From assembly GCA_005518205.2 (NCBI GenBank), contig RFFC02000003.1, forward strand, positions 88,118 to 152,117: a DNA stretch of 64,000 nt, read 5' to 3'. This DNA comes from Hormoscilla sp. GUM202 (GTDB taxonomy: Bacteria; Cyanobacteriota; Cyanobacteriia; Cyanobacteriales; Desertifilaceae). The position numbers and the translations under genes are program-made. The notes below the pieces were generated by a model. It was not told the origin of the DNA. It saw only the letters and a program-made list of their open reading frames with translations, and did no database searches. The stretch's first letter is position 1; every line of letters begins with the position of its first letter. This document shows, piece by piece, positions 43,838-53,787 of this stretch.

Positions 43838-46800
43838 ATGGCCAATCAGAGTATAGATTATTATCCCCAAGGTGATGATTGGATGCAATCTCTAAACCAC
43901 TTAATTTCTAAATTTTCTGAAAAAGTTCACCTGCGCACGGTCCTGGTGGTACCGTTCGTGCTCCAGATCTGTGCGGCGGTGGGGCTGACGGGATATCTCT
44001 CAATTAAAAAGGGGCAAACAGCCGTCAACGATGTCGCCACCCAACTGCATAGCGAAATAACCGATCGGGTTGACCAAAAACTGCGCAGTTACCTAGGGAC
44101 GCCCCATCTAGTTAATCAAAGCAACCAAGATGCCATTACAGCCGGGCTGTTGAGTCTGCAAAACAGTAAACCCTGGAAAGATCGCCTGTCCCAACAAGTG
44201 AAATTATTTGATTCTCTGAGTCTGACGGGCCTAGGGACGGAGGAAGGGGAATTCATCACCGCCGAAAAAGTAGCTGATGGTAAACTGGTGCGGCAAATAG
44301 CAGGTAAGTATACAGATTTAGAACGTCAAAATCAAGATTATAGAGCCACATTATTAACCAAAAACTACGACCCGCGCAGCCAAAATTGGTATAAAACTGC
44401 TGTCAAGGCAGGGAAACCCACTTGGAGTGCAATTTTTCCCCATTTGGTAGAACCGGAGCTCCTGATGCTTGCGGTGCAACCCGTATACGACCAACAGGGA
44501 AAGTTAGAAGGAGTTCTAGCCAGTGGTATCAGTGTATCACACATAGCTGACTTTCTGGAAAATATCAAGGTGGGGAAATCAGGACAAATTTTTATTATCG
44601 ATCGCTCTGGCATGTTGGTAGCCACTTCCACGAGGGAAAAGCCCTTCGCCTTCCATAAACAAGGGCAACGGCTGCAAGCTAAGAAGAGTAGGGATAGCTT
44701 AACCAAAGAGACAGCTCAATATTTGCAGACCAGGTTGCCGCAAATTAAAACCTTGCAGCTCTTAGAATTTAAGATTAAGGGAGCTAGGCAATTTGTACAA
44801 GTCATGCCCCTGGAAGATAGCTTCGGTTTAGACTGGCTGATAGTAGTAGTAGTCCCAGAAGCAGACTTCATGGAGCTTCTCAACGCCAACGCCCGCACTA
44901 CCATCCAGCTTTGTCTGGCGGCCTTGGTGCTAGCTTACGCCCTGGGCATGGGGACATCTCGCTGGGTGGTCAGGCCGATCCTGCGCTTAAACATAGCAGC
45001 AAAGGCGATCGCCTTTGGTGAATGGGAGCAAAAAGTAGACGTACAACGGCCCGACGAACTAGGGGAACTAGCCAGGTCATTCAGTTCCATGGCCGCCCAG
45101 TTGCAAGAGTCCTTTGCCACCCTAGAGGCCAAAAATCAAGAATTGCAGCGCCTCGACCAGCTCAAAGATGAATTTTTAGCAAATACCTCCCACGAACTCC
45201 GCACCCCCCTGAATGGCATGATCGGCATTGCCGAGTCAATGATTGACGGCGCCGCCGGACATGTATCGGAACTGCAAAAGAGAAATCTCTTAACGATCGC
45301 TCAAAGCGGACACAGACTGGCCAACCTAGTCAGCGACCTCCTGGACTTCTCCAAACTGAAACACCAAAAAATTGAACTCCAACTCAAACCAGTGGGGATC
45401 CGAGAAATCGCCGAAGCCGTGATTTCCCTCAGCCAATCTCTGGTGGGCAACAAAGATTTGCAGCTAATTAACGCTATTCCCGAGGAGCTATCTCTCGTAT
45501 ATGCCGATGAAAATCGCCTGCAACAGATTCTGCACAACCTAGTGGGCAATGCCATCAAGTTCACCAATAGCGGCATGGTGGAAATCTCCGCCAAGACTAT
45601 TCACGGTCCCTCCTTCATAGTTGATGGCAATGCTGGCTCGACCATCGACAACGAACAATTAGCAATTTCCGTGTCCGATACTGGCATCGGCATCTCCAAG
45701 GATAAATTAGACCGCATCTTTGAATCTTTTGAACAAGCGGACGGTTCCACAGCCCGGGAATACGGAGGCACCGGTTTAGGCTTAGCCATCACCAAACAGT
45801 TGGTAGAATTGCACGGGGGAGAAATTCGCGTCTCCTCCATTGTGGGGGAGGGCACCCGGTTTACCTTTACCCTACCATTAGCCCCAGGCAGAGCCCCGAA
45901 AACAAGCGATCGCCCCGCCACCCTCACAGATCGCGCGATCGTCAATTGGCGTGAAAGCATCCAGCCAGAACAAAGTAACAATCAACAATTAACTCTCAAC
46001 GGTCAACAGCCTCATCAGTTCAAAATCCTAATAGTTGATGATGAGCCAGTGAATCTTCAGGTACTGGTCAACCATCTTTCCCTAGAAAATTATAGTCTCG
46101 CCCTGGCCGAGAATGGCCTAGATGCTTTATCAATGCTCGATCGGGGTTTGAAACCAGACCTAGTCTTACTAGACGTGATGATGCCCCGCATGACTGGCTA
46201 TGAAGTCTGTCACAAAATCCGCGATCGGTTCCCAGCCAACGAACTCCCCGTGGTCATGTTAACCGCCAAAAATCAAGTCAACGACCTAGTAGAAGGATTT
46301 AATGCTGGTGCCAATGATTATCTGACTAAACCCATTTCCAAAAACGAACTCCTAGCCAGAATTAAAACTCATCTGCGCATATCTACTCTCAATATCGCCT
46401 ACAGTCGCTTTGTCCCCCGGGAATTTCTCCAGTTTTTGCACAAGGAAAGCATTGTCGATGTGCAATTAGGAGATCAAGTCCAGCAGGATATGTCGATTTT
46501 GTTTTCTGATATTCGCGACTTCACTACCCTGAGTGAAACCATGACCCCCGAGGATAATTTCAAATTTATCAATTCCTATCTTTCTCGCATGGAACCCGTG
46601 ATTCTCGAAAATCATGGCTTTATTGATAAATACATTGGCGATGCAATTATGGCACTTTTTAGCGGCAACGCTGATGATGCTGTCAATGCCGGAGTTGGCA
46701 TGCTGCAAAGTATAGTAGAATATAATCAACATCGCGCTAATTCTGGCTATCCTCCCATTAAAATTGGCATTGGCATTAATACAGGTTCTTTGATGCTGGG

Positions 46801-47212
46801 GACGATCGGGGGACATTCCCGGATGGATAGCACTGTAATTAGCGATGCCGTCAATTTAGCATCTCGCCTAGAAAACTTAACCAAAACCTATGGAGTGTCT
46901 TTGTTAATCTCTTACCATACTTTTGCCAGTTTGTCAGACCCCATGCAGTATAAGATGCGCCTGATCGATCGGGTGAAAGTGAAGGGAAAATCAAAAGAGG
47001 TGGCCGTCTTTGAAGTGTTTGATGGCGATCCTCCCGAACTGCGACAGGCGAAGTTAGAGACGATCAAAATATTTGAAGAAGGTTTACTGCTATACTATCG
47101 CAATTCTATCGATAAAGCCGCCCAAATATTTGCCGATTGCTTGCGCCAAAACCCCGCCGATCCAGTGGCCCGCATTTATCTCGATCGCTGTCAAGAACGT
47201 TTGTCCGACTAA
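43838..47212 (+). CDS. Hybrid sensor histidine kinase / response regulator / class III nucleotidyl cyclase
   Basis: 1,124-aa membrane signalling protein. Order: TM1 (about 32-55), large periplasmic dCache-like sensor (NYDPRSQNWYKTAVKAGKPT ... GKSGQIFIIDRSGMLVATST), TM2 (about 352-372), HAMP (RWVVRPILRLNIAAKAIAFG), coiled coil, HisKA with NTSHELRTPLNGMIG (His452), HATPase (NAIKFTN, SDTGIGISKDKLDRIFESFE, GGTGLGLAI), receiver (ILIVDDEPVN, VLLDVMMPRM with Asp779, TAKNQ, GANDYLTKPIS) and a cyclase domain (ILFSDIRDFTTLSE, IDKYIGDAIMALF, VISDAVNLASRLENL). It resembles CyaC-type cyanobacterial cyclases but has a single receiver and an extracytoplasmic sensor. Confidence 0.93.
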   Translation: MANQSIDYYPQGDDWMQSLNHLISKFSEKVHLRTVLVVPFVLQICAAVGLTGYLSIKKGQTAVNDVATQLHSEITDRVDQKLRSYLGTPHLVNQSNQDAITAGLLSLQNSKPWKDRLSQQVKLFDSLSLTGLGTEEGEFITAEKVADGKLVRQIAGKYTDLERQNQDYRATLLTKNYDPRSQNWYKTAVKAGKPTWSAIFPHLVEPELLMLAVQPVYDQQGKLEGVLASGISVSHIADFLENIKVGKSGQIFIIDRSGMLVATSTREKPFAFHKQGQRLQAKKSRDSLTKETAQYLQTRLPQIKTLQLLEFKIKGARQFVQVMPLEDSFGLDWLIVVVVPEADFMELLNANARTTIQLCLAALVLAYALGMGTSRWVVRPILRLNIAAKAIAFGEWEQKVDVQRPDELGELARSFSSMAAQLQESFATLEAKNQELQRLDQLKDEFLANTSHELRTPLNGMIGIAESMIDGAAGHVSELQKRNLLTIAQSGHRLANLVSDLLDFSKLKHQKIELQLKPVGIREIAEAVISLSQSLVGNKDLQLINAIPEELSLVYADENRLQQILHNLVGNAIKFTNSGMVEISAKTIHGPSFIVDGNAGSTIDNEQLAISVSDTGIGISKDKLDRIFESFEQADGSTAREYGGTGLGLAITKQLVELHGGEIRVSSIVGEGTRFTFTLPLAPGRAPKTSDRPATLTDRAIVNWRESIQPEQSNNQQLTLNGQQPHQFKILIVDDEPVNLQVLVNHLSLENYSLALAENGLDALSMLDRGLKPDLVLLDVMMPRMTGYEVCHKIRDRFPANELPVVMLTAKNQVNDLVEGFNAGANDYLTKPISKNELLARIKTHLRISTLNIAYSRFVPREFLQFLHKESIVDVQLGDQVQQDMSILFSDIRDFTTLSETMTPEDNFKFINSYLSRMEPVILENHGFIDKYIGDAIMALFSGNADDAVNAGVGMLQSIVEYNQHRANSGYPPIKIGIGINTGSLMLGTIGGHSRMDSTVISDAVNLASRLENLTKTYGVSLLISYHTFASLSDPMQYKMRLIDRVKVKGKSKEVAVFEVFDGDPPELRQAKLETIKIFEEGLLLYYRNSIDKAAQIFADCLRQNPADPVARIYLDRCQERLSD

Positions 47213-47381
47213 TTAATTGTTAATGTTGTCAGTTATCAGTTGTCAGCGTCTATGATAGAGGGGGTGCATCTCACAATGCAAGCAGGGTGCATCAGCGCGA
47301 GGGCGGGAGTGAAATTAATTTTGCTCATGTACTTAACTGACTGCCTATCCAAGCAGAAGAAAAGCTAAAATGCAAAGCAAC

Positions 47382-47471
47382 CAGCTGTGTCTCCGAGTAC
47401 GATGTCTCCTCCCTCGTTCGTGGGAACGTGCGATAGCGCTCCCAGGAGATACCTCGCCCCGGTAGACACAG
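47382..47471. repeat. Hairpin cluster containing reversed AGCGCTATCGCAC loop
   Basis: Outer arms GCTGTGTCT ... AGACACAGC surround TGTCTCCT ... AGGAGAT and the word GTGCGATAGCGCTCCC, the reverse complement of the loop at 33373 and 38777. Just upstream at 47253-47275, GGGTGCATCTCAC matches the end of the ISKra4-type element at 50707. Confidence 0.6.
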
Positions 47472-47537
47472 CCTGCGTCACTTGACAAAGCGGCAGTATT
47501 TGCTATTGTCTGACAGATACATGTCAAGTGACGCAGG
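47472..47537. promoter_or_regulatory. 16-bp perfect inverted repeat upstream of the response-regulator gene
   Basis: CCTGCGTCACTTGACA (47472-47487) and its exact reverse complement TGTCAAGTGACGCAGG (47522-47537), 34 nt apart, end 27 nt before the ATG at 47565. Could be an operator or a 5' UTR hairpin; function inferred from position only. Confidence 0.5.
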
Positions 47538-47647
47538 GTACAGATTGGCGGAGTGAGTTGAGAGATGCCCAAAAAACCTAGACTACTGGTGGTAGATGAC
47601 GAGGGTGACAACCTGGACTTACTGTACAGGACGTTTCGGCGTGAATT

Positions 47648-50050
47648 ATTACACTAAGCCAGTCCGTCACCGGACCGACTCGTCTTCAGAACCGGACGTG
47701 AGACTTTCACCTCATCCGGCTCCTCAGTTTCGTCATCCTTGTCATGGATACGGCCTTTGCTACCATCTCTGGCAGACTTATAGTCGTGGCAATAATCGTG
47801 TAGCAACTGTAGGTTTGCATACCAGTCCTTACCTCCCCTTGAGGTTGGCAGGATATGGTCCACTTCCCATTTGTCACCATCCTTGAACGTTAGTCCGCAT
47901 AGCCTGCACTTGCCATCCTGCCTCTTGAGCAGCTTTATTATTCTTGTGCTTACATCTGGGCTCTTCCGTAATCTTTGGCTCCAATAGACTAGGTTACCGT
48001 CGAAAGGGCTAGCTGTACCTTTCACCTTTACGTGTCTGACTATCTCAGTTTCGGAGTGTTTGGCCATTGTTATTTCGCCAATTTCTCTGGACTTGCCGGC
48101 AAATACCCAATGGTTCTTACCTTCAGTGGTCCAGTATTTCTTAGCTATCCATTGCCCTGATTTGTTGTGATGCCGTCGTGTTGCCCATTGCCAGAGTAAT
48201 TTCCATAGGTGATTGTCCATGTCGTTGTAAGTTTCCTTACTTACCACTGTCCTGAAATAGTTACTCCATCCCCGTATTACCGGGTTCAGTTTTGCTATCA
48301 ACGCTGTTTGTGGTGTACATTTATGGCTTTTAACTATCTGTGATAGCTGTTCTTTATGTTTCCTAATGGATTTGTTACTTGGTTTGATTAGGGTCTTGAA
48401 TCCTAGGGTGGTCCCGTTAGAGTTTTTGCCGCTTCTATGTTTCCCCATTTTGTACTGTCGGATATTGAACCCTAGGAAATCGAATCCTGGGCTCTCTCCC
48501 TCCTGCGTGTGAGATATCCTTGTTTTTTCGGCTTTTAACTCTAGACCTATTCCTTTTAGCCAGTCCTCAACTACTCCTCTTGCTTGTTCAATCATTGACC
48601 GGTCATCATGCATAACCACAAAGTCATCGGCGTATCTGACTATTGTCAGTTTTGCCTTTTCCTTTTTCGTTTGCGCGAGGCTCATTACTTCCTTTTCTAG
48701 TCCGTGAAGGGCTATATTGGCCAGTAATGGGGATATTACTCCCCCCTGTGGAGTCCCGGTTTCCGTGGTTTGCCATGTTCCCTGGTCTATCACCCCGGCT
48801 TTTAACCATGCCCGTATTTGTCTGCGGATTGGTGATGTTGTATTCAGTTTATCAAGGAGTGCTGAGTGACTGATTCTGTCGAAGCATTTCGCAATATCCG
48901 CATCTAATACCCATTTGGGTTTCGTCTTGATGCTGTTGAATATCGCTTCTATTGCATCGTGGCATCCTCTCCCCGATCTGAATCCGTATGAGTTGGCTTC
49001 CATGTACGCCTCCCATTCGGGTTCTAGCGCCTGTTTGACCAACCCTTGTAATGCGCGGTCGTGCATTGTCGGTATCCCTAATGGCCTCTTTTCGTCCCCT
49101 CCTGGTTTTGGTATCCATACTCTTCGTGTGGGTTTTGCCTTAACCTTTTTGGTGACTCTGAGTTGGCTTACCAGTTCCTGACGTTGCTTTGGGGTTAGAG
49201 CTTTCACTCCATCCACACCTGCCGTTTTCTTTCCCTGGTTCTGTTGACTTACCTGCCGTACCGCTATCATCTTTGCGGACCATGACCTATTCAGTAACCC
49301 TTGGAGCTTGCGAACTTTTTGTCTATTGCCTTCCTGTGCCGCTCTGTAAATTCGTTTTTGCAGCTTAAAAACTACTCGCTCTAGCTTCTGCCAGGGGATA
49401 GTCTTCCAGTCATACACTCTTCTATTGATGGTGTTCCGTGACATATTAACTACTACTCACAACTTCACAATTGACGAAACCGTGAGGGCGTTAGCTTATC
49501 CCATCCATTACAGATGGGCGTTTGTGCTTCTCCACTCAATCTTTCCCAAGTATGACCTGCCTTCCGGAGAGCAGAGTTTGCGCCTGTGGTGGCTACTCAA
49601 TCTATCGACCGGTGATTGAGAGTACATACCTGGTTTACTTCGTTCCTACAGATGATTGGTTGTAGTTTTAGATAGGTTCTATATGCCGGGTTTATGGTCA
49701 GTGCTTATTGGTCGGCCTTGAGTCCGCCAATGACCTATATCCTTTCCCTTTTGGGCCAGCGTCTCAGCCTTATTACGCTGGTTCTTAATAACGACATCTG
49801 TAAACCTTCGCTTTCGCTCATCATGACTACTTGCTTGGCGATAACCGGTTTAGGCTACCGATTAGAGCGCCTTTCCTTCCCGCTTCACGGATTGATGCCA
49901 TCTCTACCGTGGGGAGGGTGCTGTCACTCCTGCACCTGGAGGGGTGGGCTTTCACCACCATCATCTGTAAGTTGTCAAGGCTAATGAAACCCTGCTAGCG
50001 GTCACCATTATTGACTTGTGTCAATTCAGTTTACGCTAAACGAATCGCAC
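47648..50050 (-). mobile_element. Group II intron with maturase, copy B (2,403 bp)
   Basis: Same start (GTGCGATTCG, 50050 downwards), same end (TTAGTGTAAT, to 47648) and the same length as copy A; the encoded 596-aa protein is identical. Flanking bases on its 5' side, read on the minus strand, are ATACTTGA, similar to ndhO's ATCTTTGA, consistent with shared IBS recognition. Near-identity means a recent move. Confidence 0.95.
47654..49444 (-). CDS. ltrA: Group II intron-encoded protein (RT/maturase/HNH), copy B
   Basis: Residue-for-residue identical to the copy A protein (596 aa): RT with YADD, maturase X domain, HNH endonuclease CRLCGLTF ... EVDHILPTS. The frame again runs through domains V and VI. 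The protein from either copy could act on both introns and perhaps on the ORF-less intron at 53252-55669. Confidence 0.95.
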   Translation of the reverse strand: MSRNTINRRVYDWKTIPWQKLERVVFKLQKRIYRAAQEGNRQKVRKLQGLLNRSWSAKMIAVRQVSQQNQGKKTAGVDGVKALTPKQRQELVSQLRVTKKVKAKPTRRVWIPKPGGDEKRPLGIPTMHDRALQGLVKQALEPEWEAYMEANSYGFRSGRGCHDAIEAIFNSIKTKPKWVLDADIAKCFDRISHSALLDKLNTTSPIRRQIRAWLKAGVIDQGTWQTTETGTPQGGVISPLLANIALHGLEKEVMSLAQTKKEKAKLTIVRYADDFVVMHDDRSMIEQARGVVEDWLKGIGLELKAEKTRISHTQEGESPGFDFLGFNIRQYKMGKHRSGKNSNGTTLGFKTLIKPSNKSIRKHKEQLSQIVKSHKCTPQTALIAKLNPVIRGWSNYFRTVVSKETYNDMDNHLWKLLWQWATRRHHNKSGQWIAKKYWTTEGKNHWVFAGKSREIGEITMAKHSETEIVRHVKVKGTASPFDGNLVYWSQRLRKSPDVSTRIIKLLKRQDGKCRLCGLTFKDGDKWEVDHILPTSRGGKDWYANLQLLHDYCHDYKSARDGSKGRIHDKDDETEEPDEVKVSRPVLKTSRSGDGLA

Positions 50051-50383
50051 TCAAGTATTTAGAGCCGACAGTCCTGCCAGCGCGATGGAAATTATGGATA
50101 CGGAAGGCGAAATGGCGGTGATTATTTCCGACCAGAGTATGCCAGAAATGACAGGGGTGGAATTTTTGGGCAAGACAAAAGACCGCTTCCCCGATACAAT
50201 TGGTATTCTGCTCACTGGCTACGACCATGACAAACTGGGTGATGAAGGAGAAGAGATTGACTTCTCCCATGTTTTCAAATGCGTCACCACGCCTTGGCAG
50301 CCTGAGGAATTTAAGGCTGTGATTCAAGAAGCACTGGAAAAATACCTGGCCAAACCCCCCAGGTAGCGACTACCATGTCAGTT

Positions 50384-50698
50384 GTTAGTTGTCAGTTGTC
50401 AGGATCGCGGTACTCGATGTGCTCTGCGCGCTCGATGTCCCCGGGGACATCGTATTCGCACTACGCATCGCACATCGCCTCGTCACTCGGCCTGGTAGCA
50501 GCTCACTGATAACTGCTCACAGGTCACTGGTCAGCAGTGCAGTCTGCTCATACCCGGTTTGGCCTCCGGAGTTGGCGGCGATGTCTCCTGTGTGCCGTAT
50601 GTCCCCTGGGACAAGAGCAAGGAGCAGAGATATCGAAGATCCCCGATCGATTTTGAGTTGCGTGGCCGTTTTGCCCTTAACCGGCCCCAGGACTGGCA
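50384..50698. other. Intergenic DNA with a 20-bp perfect palindrome
   Basis: Short tandem GTTAGTTGTCAGTTGTCAG units at 50377-50401 and the perfect palindrome CGATGTCCCCGGGGACATCG at 50433-50452, followed by TATTCGCACTACGCATCGCA. The GATGTCTCC / GACATCG wording recurs at 20775-20870. No gene seen. Confidence 0.6.
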
Positions 50699-50807
50699 GC
50701 ATTAGAGGGTGCATCTCACTTTGGCATCTGGGAATTATTATAGATATTACTCTATGACAACTATTTAATATTTGAATAGTAAAAACTTGCAGTCTTTGGG
50801 ATATTTA

Positions 50808-51830
50808 CAGCATTTATCATAAAGATGAGGTACAATAGTGAGGTCAGCAGTAGAACCCTCGAAAACCATGAAGCCCTATTCAGTTGATCTCCGCCAGAAA
50901 ATTATAGAAACCTATGAAAATGAGGAGATATCACAAAGACAACTAGCCAAAAGATTCCGAGTAGCATTCAGTTTCGTTATCAAAATTCTCAAGCAGTACC
51001 GGTCCACTGGCAACTTGAAGCCGGGTATTAGCACCGGTCGTCCCCTCAAGCTCAACCAGTCCCAACAGGAAAAGCTCAAAGTTTTAGTAGAGGAAAATAA
51101 TGATTGGACATTGTCAGAATATCAGTCAGAATTAGAAAAACAGACGGAGGTAAAAGTCAGCCGTTCCACAATAGACAGAATGATTAAACGGTCGGGATTG
51201 ACCGTAAAAAAAAAGGCATTACATCCGACGGAAAAGAGAAGTTCTCGAGTTCAGCAGTTAAGGTTAGACTACTGGAAAGAGATAGAAGGAATTGAGCCTA
51301 CTGACCTCATTTTTCTGGATGAATCGGGCTGCAACCTGGCTTTAACACGGATGTATGCCCGCTCACAATGTGGTCTGAGAGCTTATGGAAGTAAACCCAG
51401 TAAGCGAGGACAAAATGTTTCAATAGTTGGGGCAGTTAGTCTCAATGGGATAGTGAGTTCATTGAATATTTTAGGTGCTTATGATAGCTTAACATTTGAG
51501 GCATTTGTGATTCGACACTTAGTGCCAAAGCTGTGGAAAGGAGCTTGTGTTGTGATGGACAACTGTACAATTCATAAGGGAGATGTAATCCGACAAGCTA
51601 TTGAAAAAGTGGGGGCGCGGTTAGTCTATCTTCCTCCTTATTCGCCAGACTTCTCTCCAATTGAAAATATTTGGTCAAAGCTGAAGAGTTATCTCAAGAA
51701 ACTAGAAGCCAGAACCTATCGGGCCTTAGTAGATGGCATTCAGGAGGGCTTTGCTACCATCAACCTGCAAGATATCCACAACTGGTTCACCCACTGTTGC
51801 TACTGTACCTCACCATTTTGATAAATGCTA
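50808..51830 (+). mobile_element. IS630-family element nested in the ISKra4-type element
   Basis: Terminal inverted repeats of about 33 bp (AGCATTTATCATAAAGATGA and, from the right end, AGCATTTATCAAAATGGTGA), target TA duplicated on both sides (50806-50807, 51831-51832). One intact transposase gene. Confidence 0.88.
50868..51821 (+). CDS. IS630-family DDE transposase
   Basis: 317 aa from ATG 50868 (MKPYSVDLRQKIIETYENEE). The N-terminal paired-like HTH contains ISQRQLAKRFRVAFSFVIKI and a second HTH LSEYQSELEKQTEVKVSRST. Catalytic triad: LIFLDESGCNL (D), CVVMDNCTIHKG (D), PPYSPDFSPIENIWSKLKSY (E). The frame is full length, so it is probably active. Confidence 0.95.
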   Translation: MKPYSVDLRQKIIETYENEEISQRQLAKRFRVAFSFVIKILKQYRSTGNLKPGISTGRPLKLNQSQQEKLKVLVEENNDWTLSEYQSELEKQTEVKVSRSTIDRMIKRSGLTVKKKALHPTEKRSSRVQQLRLDYWKEIEGIEPTDLIFLDESGCNLALTRMYARSQCGLRAYGSKPSKRGQNVSIVGAVSLNGIVSSLNILGAYDSLTFEAFVIRHLVPKLWKGACVVMDNCTIHKGDVIRQAIEKVGARLVYLPPYSPDFSPIENIWSKLKSYLKKLEARTYRALVDGIQEGFATINLQDIHNWFTHCCYCTSPF

Positions 51831-51887
51831 TATACTATATCTGTGATAGATTGAAATTGAAGTTATTTTCTTGCGGATTGCACAATT

Positions 51888-53046
51888 ATGAACCCAGAAC
51901 AACTTTTTGATATGGAAATGTCCGAATTGGAAATTGACGAATGTATAGACAAAAACTTGGAAAATTTGGCCCGACTTGTATGGTTAAAATTTGACGACAA
52001 AAACTTGAAAAATTTTGAAGATTTAGAAATTGAAGTGCGAAATTTTTGGCTCCAAAGAGTGGGTCCAGAACTCACAGAAAAAATTATTGAATATCTTACG
52101 GGGATGAAAACGGGAAAAAAACGTCACAATTGTGGGAAAGATATCAATTACAAATCGACAAGCTAATTATTTTCAATTCAAGTCTCATGCGAAATACAGT
52201 CCCAAGATGGAGAAAAATGCTATGTTAATTTGTGCGAATGAATCTTATCAAAGAGCTGAAGATGATTTAGCAGAGCTCACGGGAATCAAAATTAATCATA
52301 GTACATTACATAGATTAGTTCAAAGGCAGGATTTTGAGTTACCAACATCAGTATTGGGAGTGAAAGAAGTCACATGAGATGGAGGAAAAGTAAGGATTAG
52401 AACAGAATATTTGGGACAGTGAATGGAAAGATTATAAAGCAGTCAGCTTAGATGGGATATATTGCGGAGCATTTTTTCAAGAAGACCAAACTTTGATTGA
52501 TTCGTTTCCGAGAGTGCCCACCCATGTCGTGCGCGGGAGCGACACGACAGGGTGGGCATCTCTGGAAACGATTGGGTAAATTGTCAAAAACTTTTGAATC
52601 CATTTTATTGTCTAGGAGATGGACATGCAGGAATTTGGAAATTACTTAAACAGATAGGCGAACCAGTCAAGAGAATGGAAATATTAGATTGGTATCATCT
52701 CAAGGAAAATCTTCATAAAGTAGTCGGCTCTTTAACGAGGATAAAAAAAGCTGAAAATCTCCTCTGGTCGGGAAAAGTTGATGAAACAATACTATTATTC
52801 AATCGGCTCAAAAAGAAAGCTGCTCAAAATTTATGTAATTATTTGGAAAAACATCGTTCTCGAATAATTGATTATCAGTATTATCAGTTAGAATCAGTGA
52901 GTTCTATCGGTTCTGGTTCAATAGAATCAGTAATTAAACGTATTGGAACACGGATAAAAATTTCAGGGGCTCAATGGAATATATCCAACGTTCCCCAAAT
53001 ACTTTCTTTACGTTGTGCTTATATAAATGGGGCCCTTTCTAAATGA
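51888..53046 (+). pseudogene. ISKra4-family transposase, broken
   Basis: Pieces in several frames: MNPEQLFDMEMSELEIDECI (N-terminus, 51888-52166), ISITNRQANYFQFKSHAKYS ... ELTGIKINHSTLHRLVQRQD (52132-52377, helix-turn-helix), and the catalytic part FYCLGDGHAGIWKLLKQIGE, RMEILDWYHLKENLHKVVGS (52552-53046) with SIGSGSIESVIKRIGTRIKI. It carries frameshifts, a stop at 52375 and a palindrome insertion at 52502-52571. Confidence 0.85.
52502..52571. repeat. Palindromic element inserted in the ISKra4 transposase
   Basis: Arms TCGTTTCCGAGAGTGCCCAC and, from the right, TCGTTTCCAGAGATGCCCAC enclose inner arms ATGTCGT / ACGACA. The same element, in slightly different form, is tandemly amplified at 55219-55445. 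Confidence 0.8.
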
Positions 53047-53787
53047 TGTTTTTGTAAAAGTAAGATGCATCCCAAGCCAAGAGTTATCATAGATACAAGT
53101 CTATGATAGGTCCCAGAGGCAAAAGTGAGATGCACCCGCATTAGATCGAGTCTGCAAGCAGACTTCCTGTCCAGAGGCGGGAACACCACCAAAAGGCGAC
53201 TTTGGTGCTATTTCCGGGTTTTGGCACTCCAGATGCCACTGGACATGCTGGATGGGGTCGAACTGGGAGTCACCTCCCAATCCTCCCTTTCGGAACCGGA
53301 CTTGCGACTTTCACCGCATCCGGCTACTGGTTGGTGAGCCGTTGTCATCGGTAGCCATTGTTTGGATTGCTCCTCACTGGCCTTATTCCCTGAAATTTTG
53401 CCCCTTCTTGTTCTGTGTCGCGAAACTACGTTTATGTCCGACGCTGGGCGGTGTGTGACGGGATGACTGCAAAACCCATTCTGTCACCTTTCCTTACATG
53501 CACTCCTTGGAGGGCTCGTCTTTACCTGTTCGGAACAGCAGTCCCTTCATAAATACCATCCTGTTGATAACAAGTGGCTCTTTATCGTATTCAAGGCTAC
53601 TTTCTCCGGAAACTTCTTCACCATATCCGTCCGACGTCAGCATATCCTAGGCATTACCCTGGGCCTTGGCTTCTTAGGACATCCCTCCCCCAATGACTTG
53701 CGCTTATCATCTAACTTGTCCGTGGTGGGACAGTTCATTGGAGGTTACTTTGTTCCATGGTATCATTATGATGCTTTTAGGCCCCTA

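Larger units (their letters stand above)
47565..50366 (+). pseudogene. Response-regulator receiver gene, interrupted by an antisense group II intron
   Basis: Exon-like part 1 (47565-47647) encodes MPKKPRLLVVDDEGDNLDLL-YRTFRRE; part 2 (50051-50366) encodes QVFRADSPASAMEIMDTEGE, ISDQSMPEMTGVEFLGKTKD (phospho-acceptor Asp in SDQSMPEM), ILLTGYDHDK and KCVTTPWQPEEFKAVIQEAL. Joining them gives an intact 132-aa receiver protein with a conserved DDE...D...T...K-like set (Lys in FKCVTTPW). The intron is on the opposite strand, so it cannot be removed from the sense transcript. The gene should be inactive. It lies 350 bp after the hybrid kinase/cyclase. Confidence 0.93.
50707..53137 (+). mobile_element. 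ISKra4-family element, interrupted by IS630 and a palindrome
   Basis: Inverted ends GGGTGCATCTCACTTTGGCA (50707) and, from the right, GGGTGCATCTCACTTTTGCC (53137), flanked by the perfect 8-bp duplication GCATTAGA (50699-50706 and 53138-53145). Inside are an IS630 element (50808-51830) and, in the transposase, a 70-bp palindrome (52502-52571). Without these, about 1.34 kb remain, close to a normal ISKra4 relative. Confidence 0.85.
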
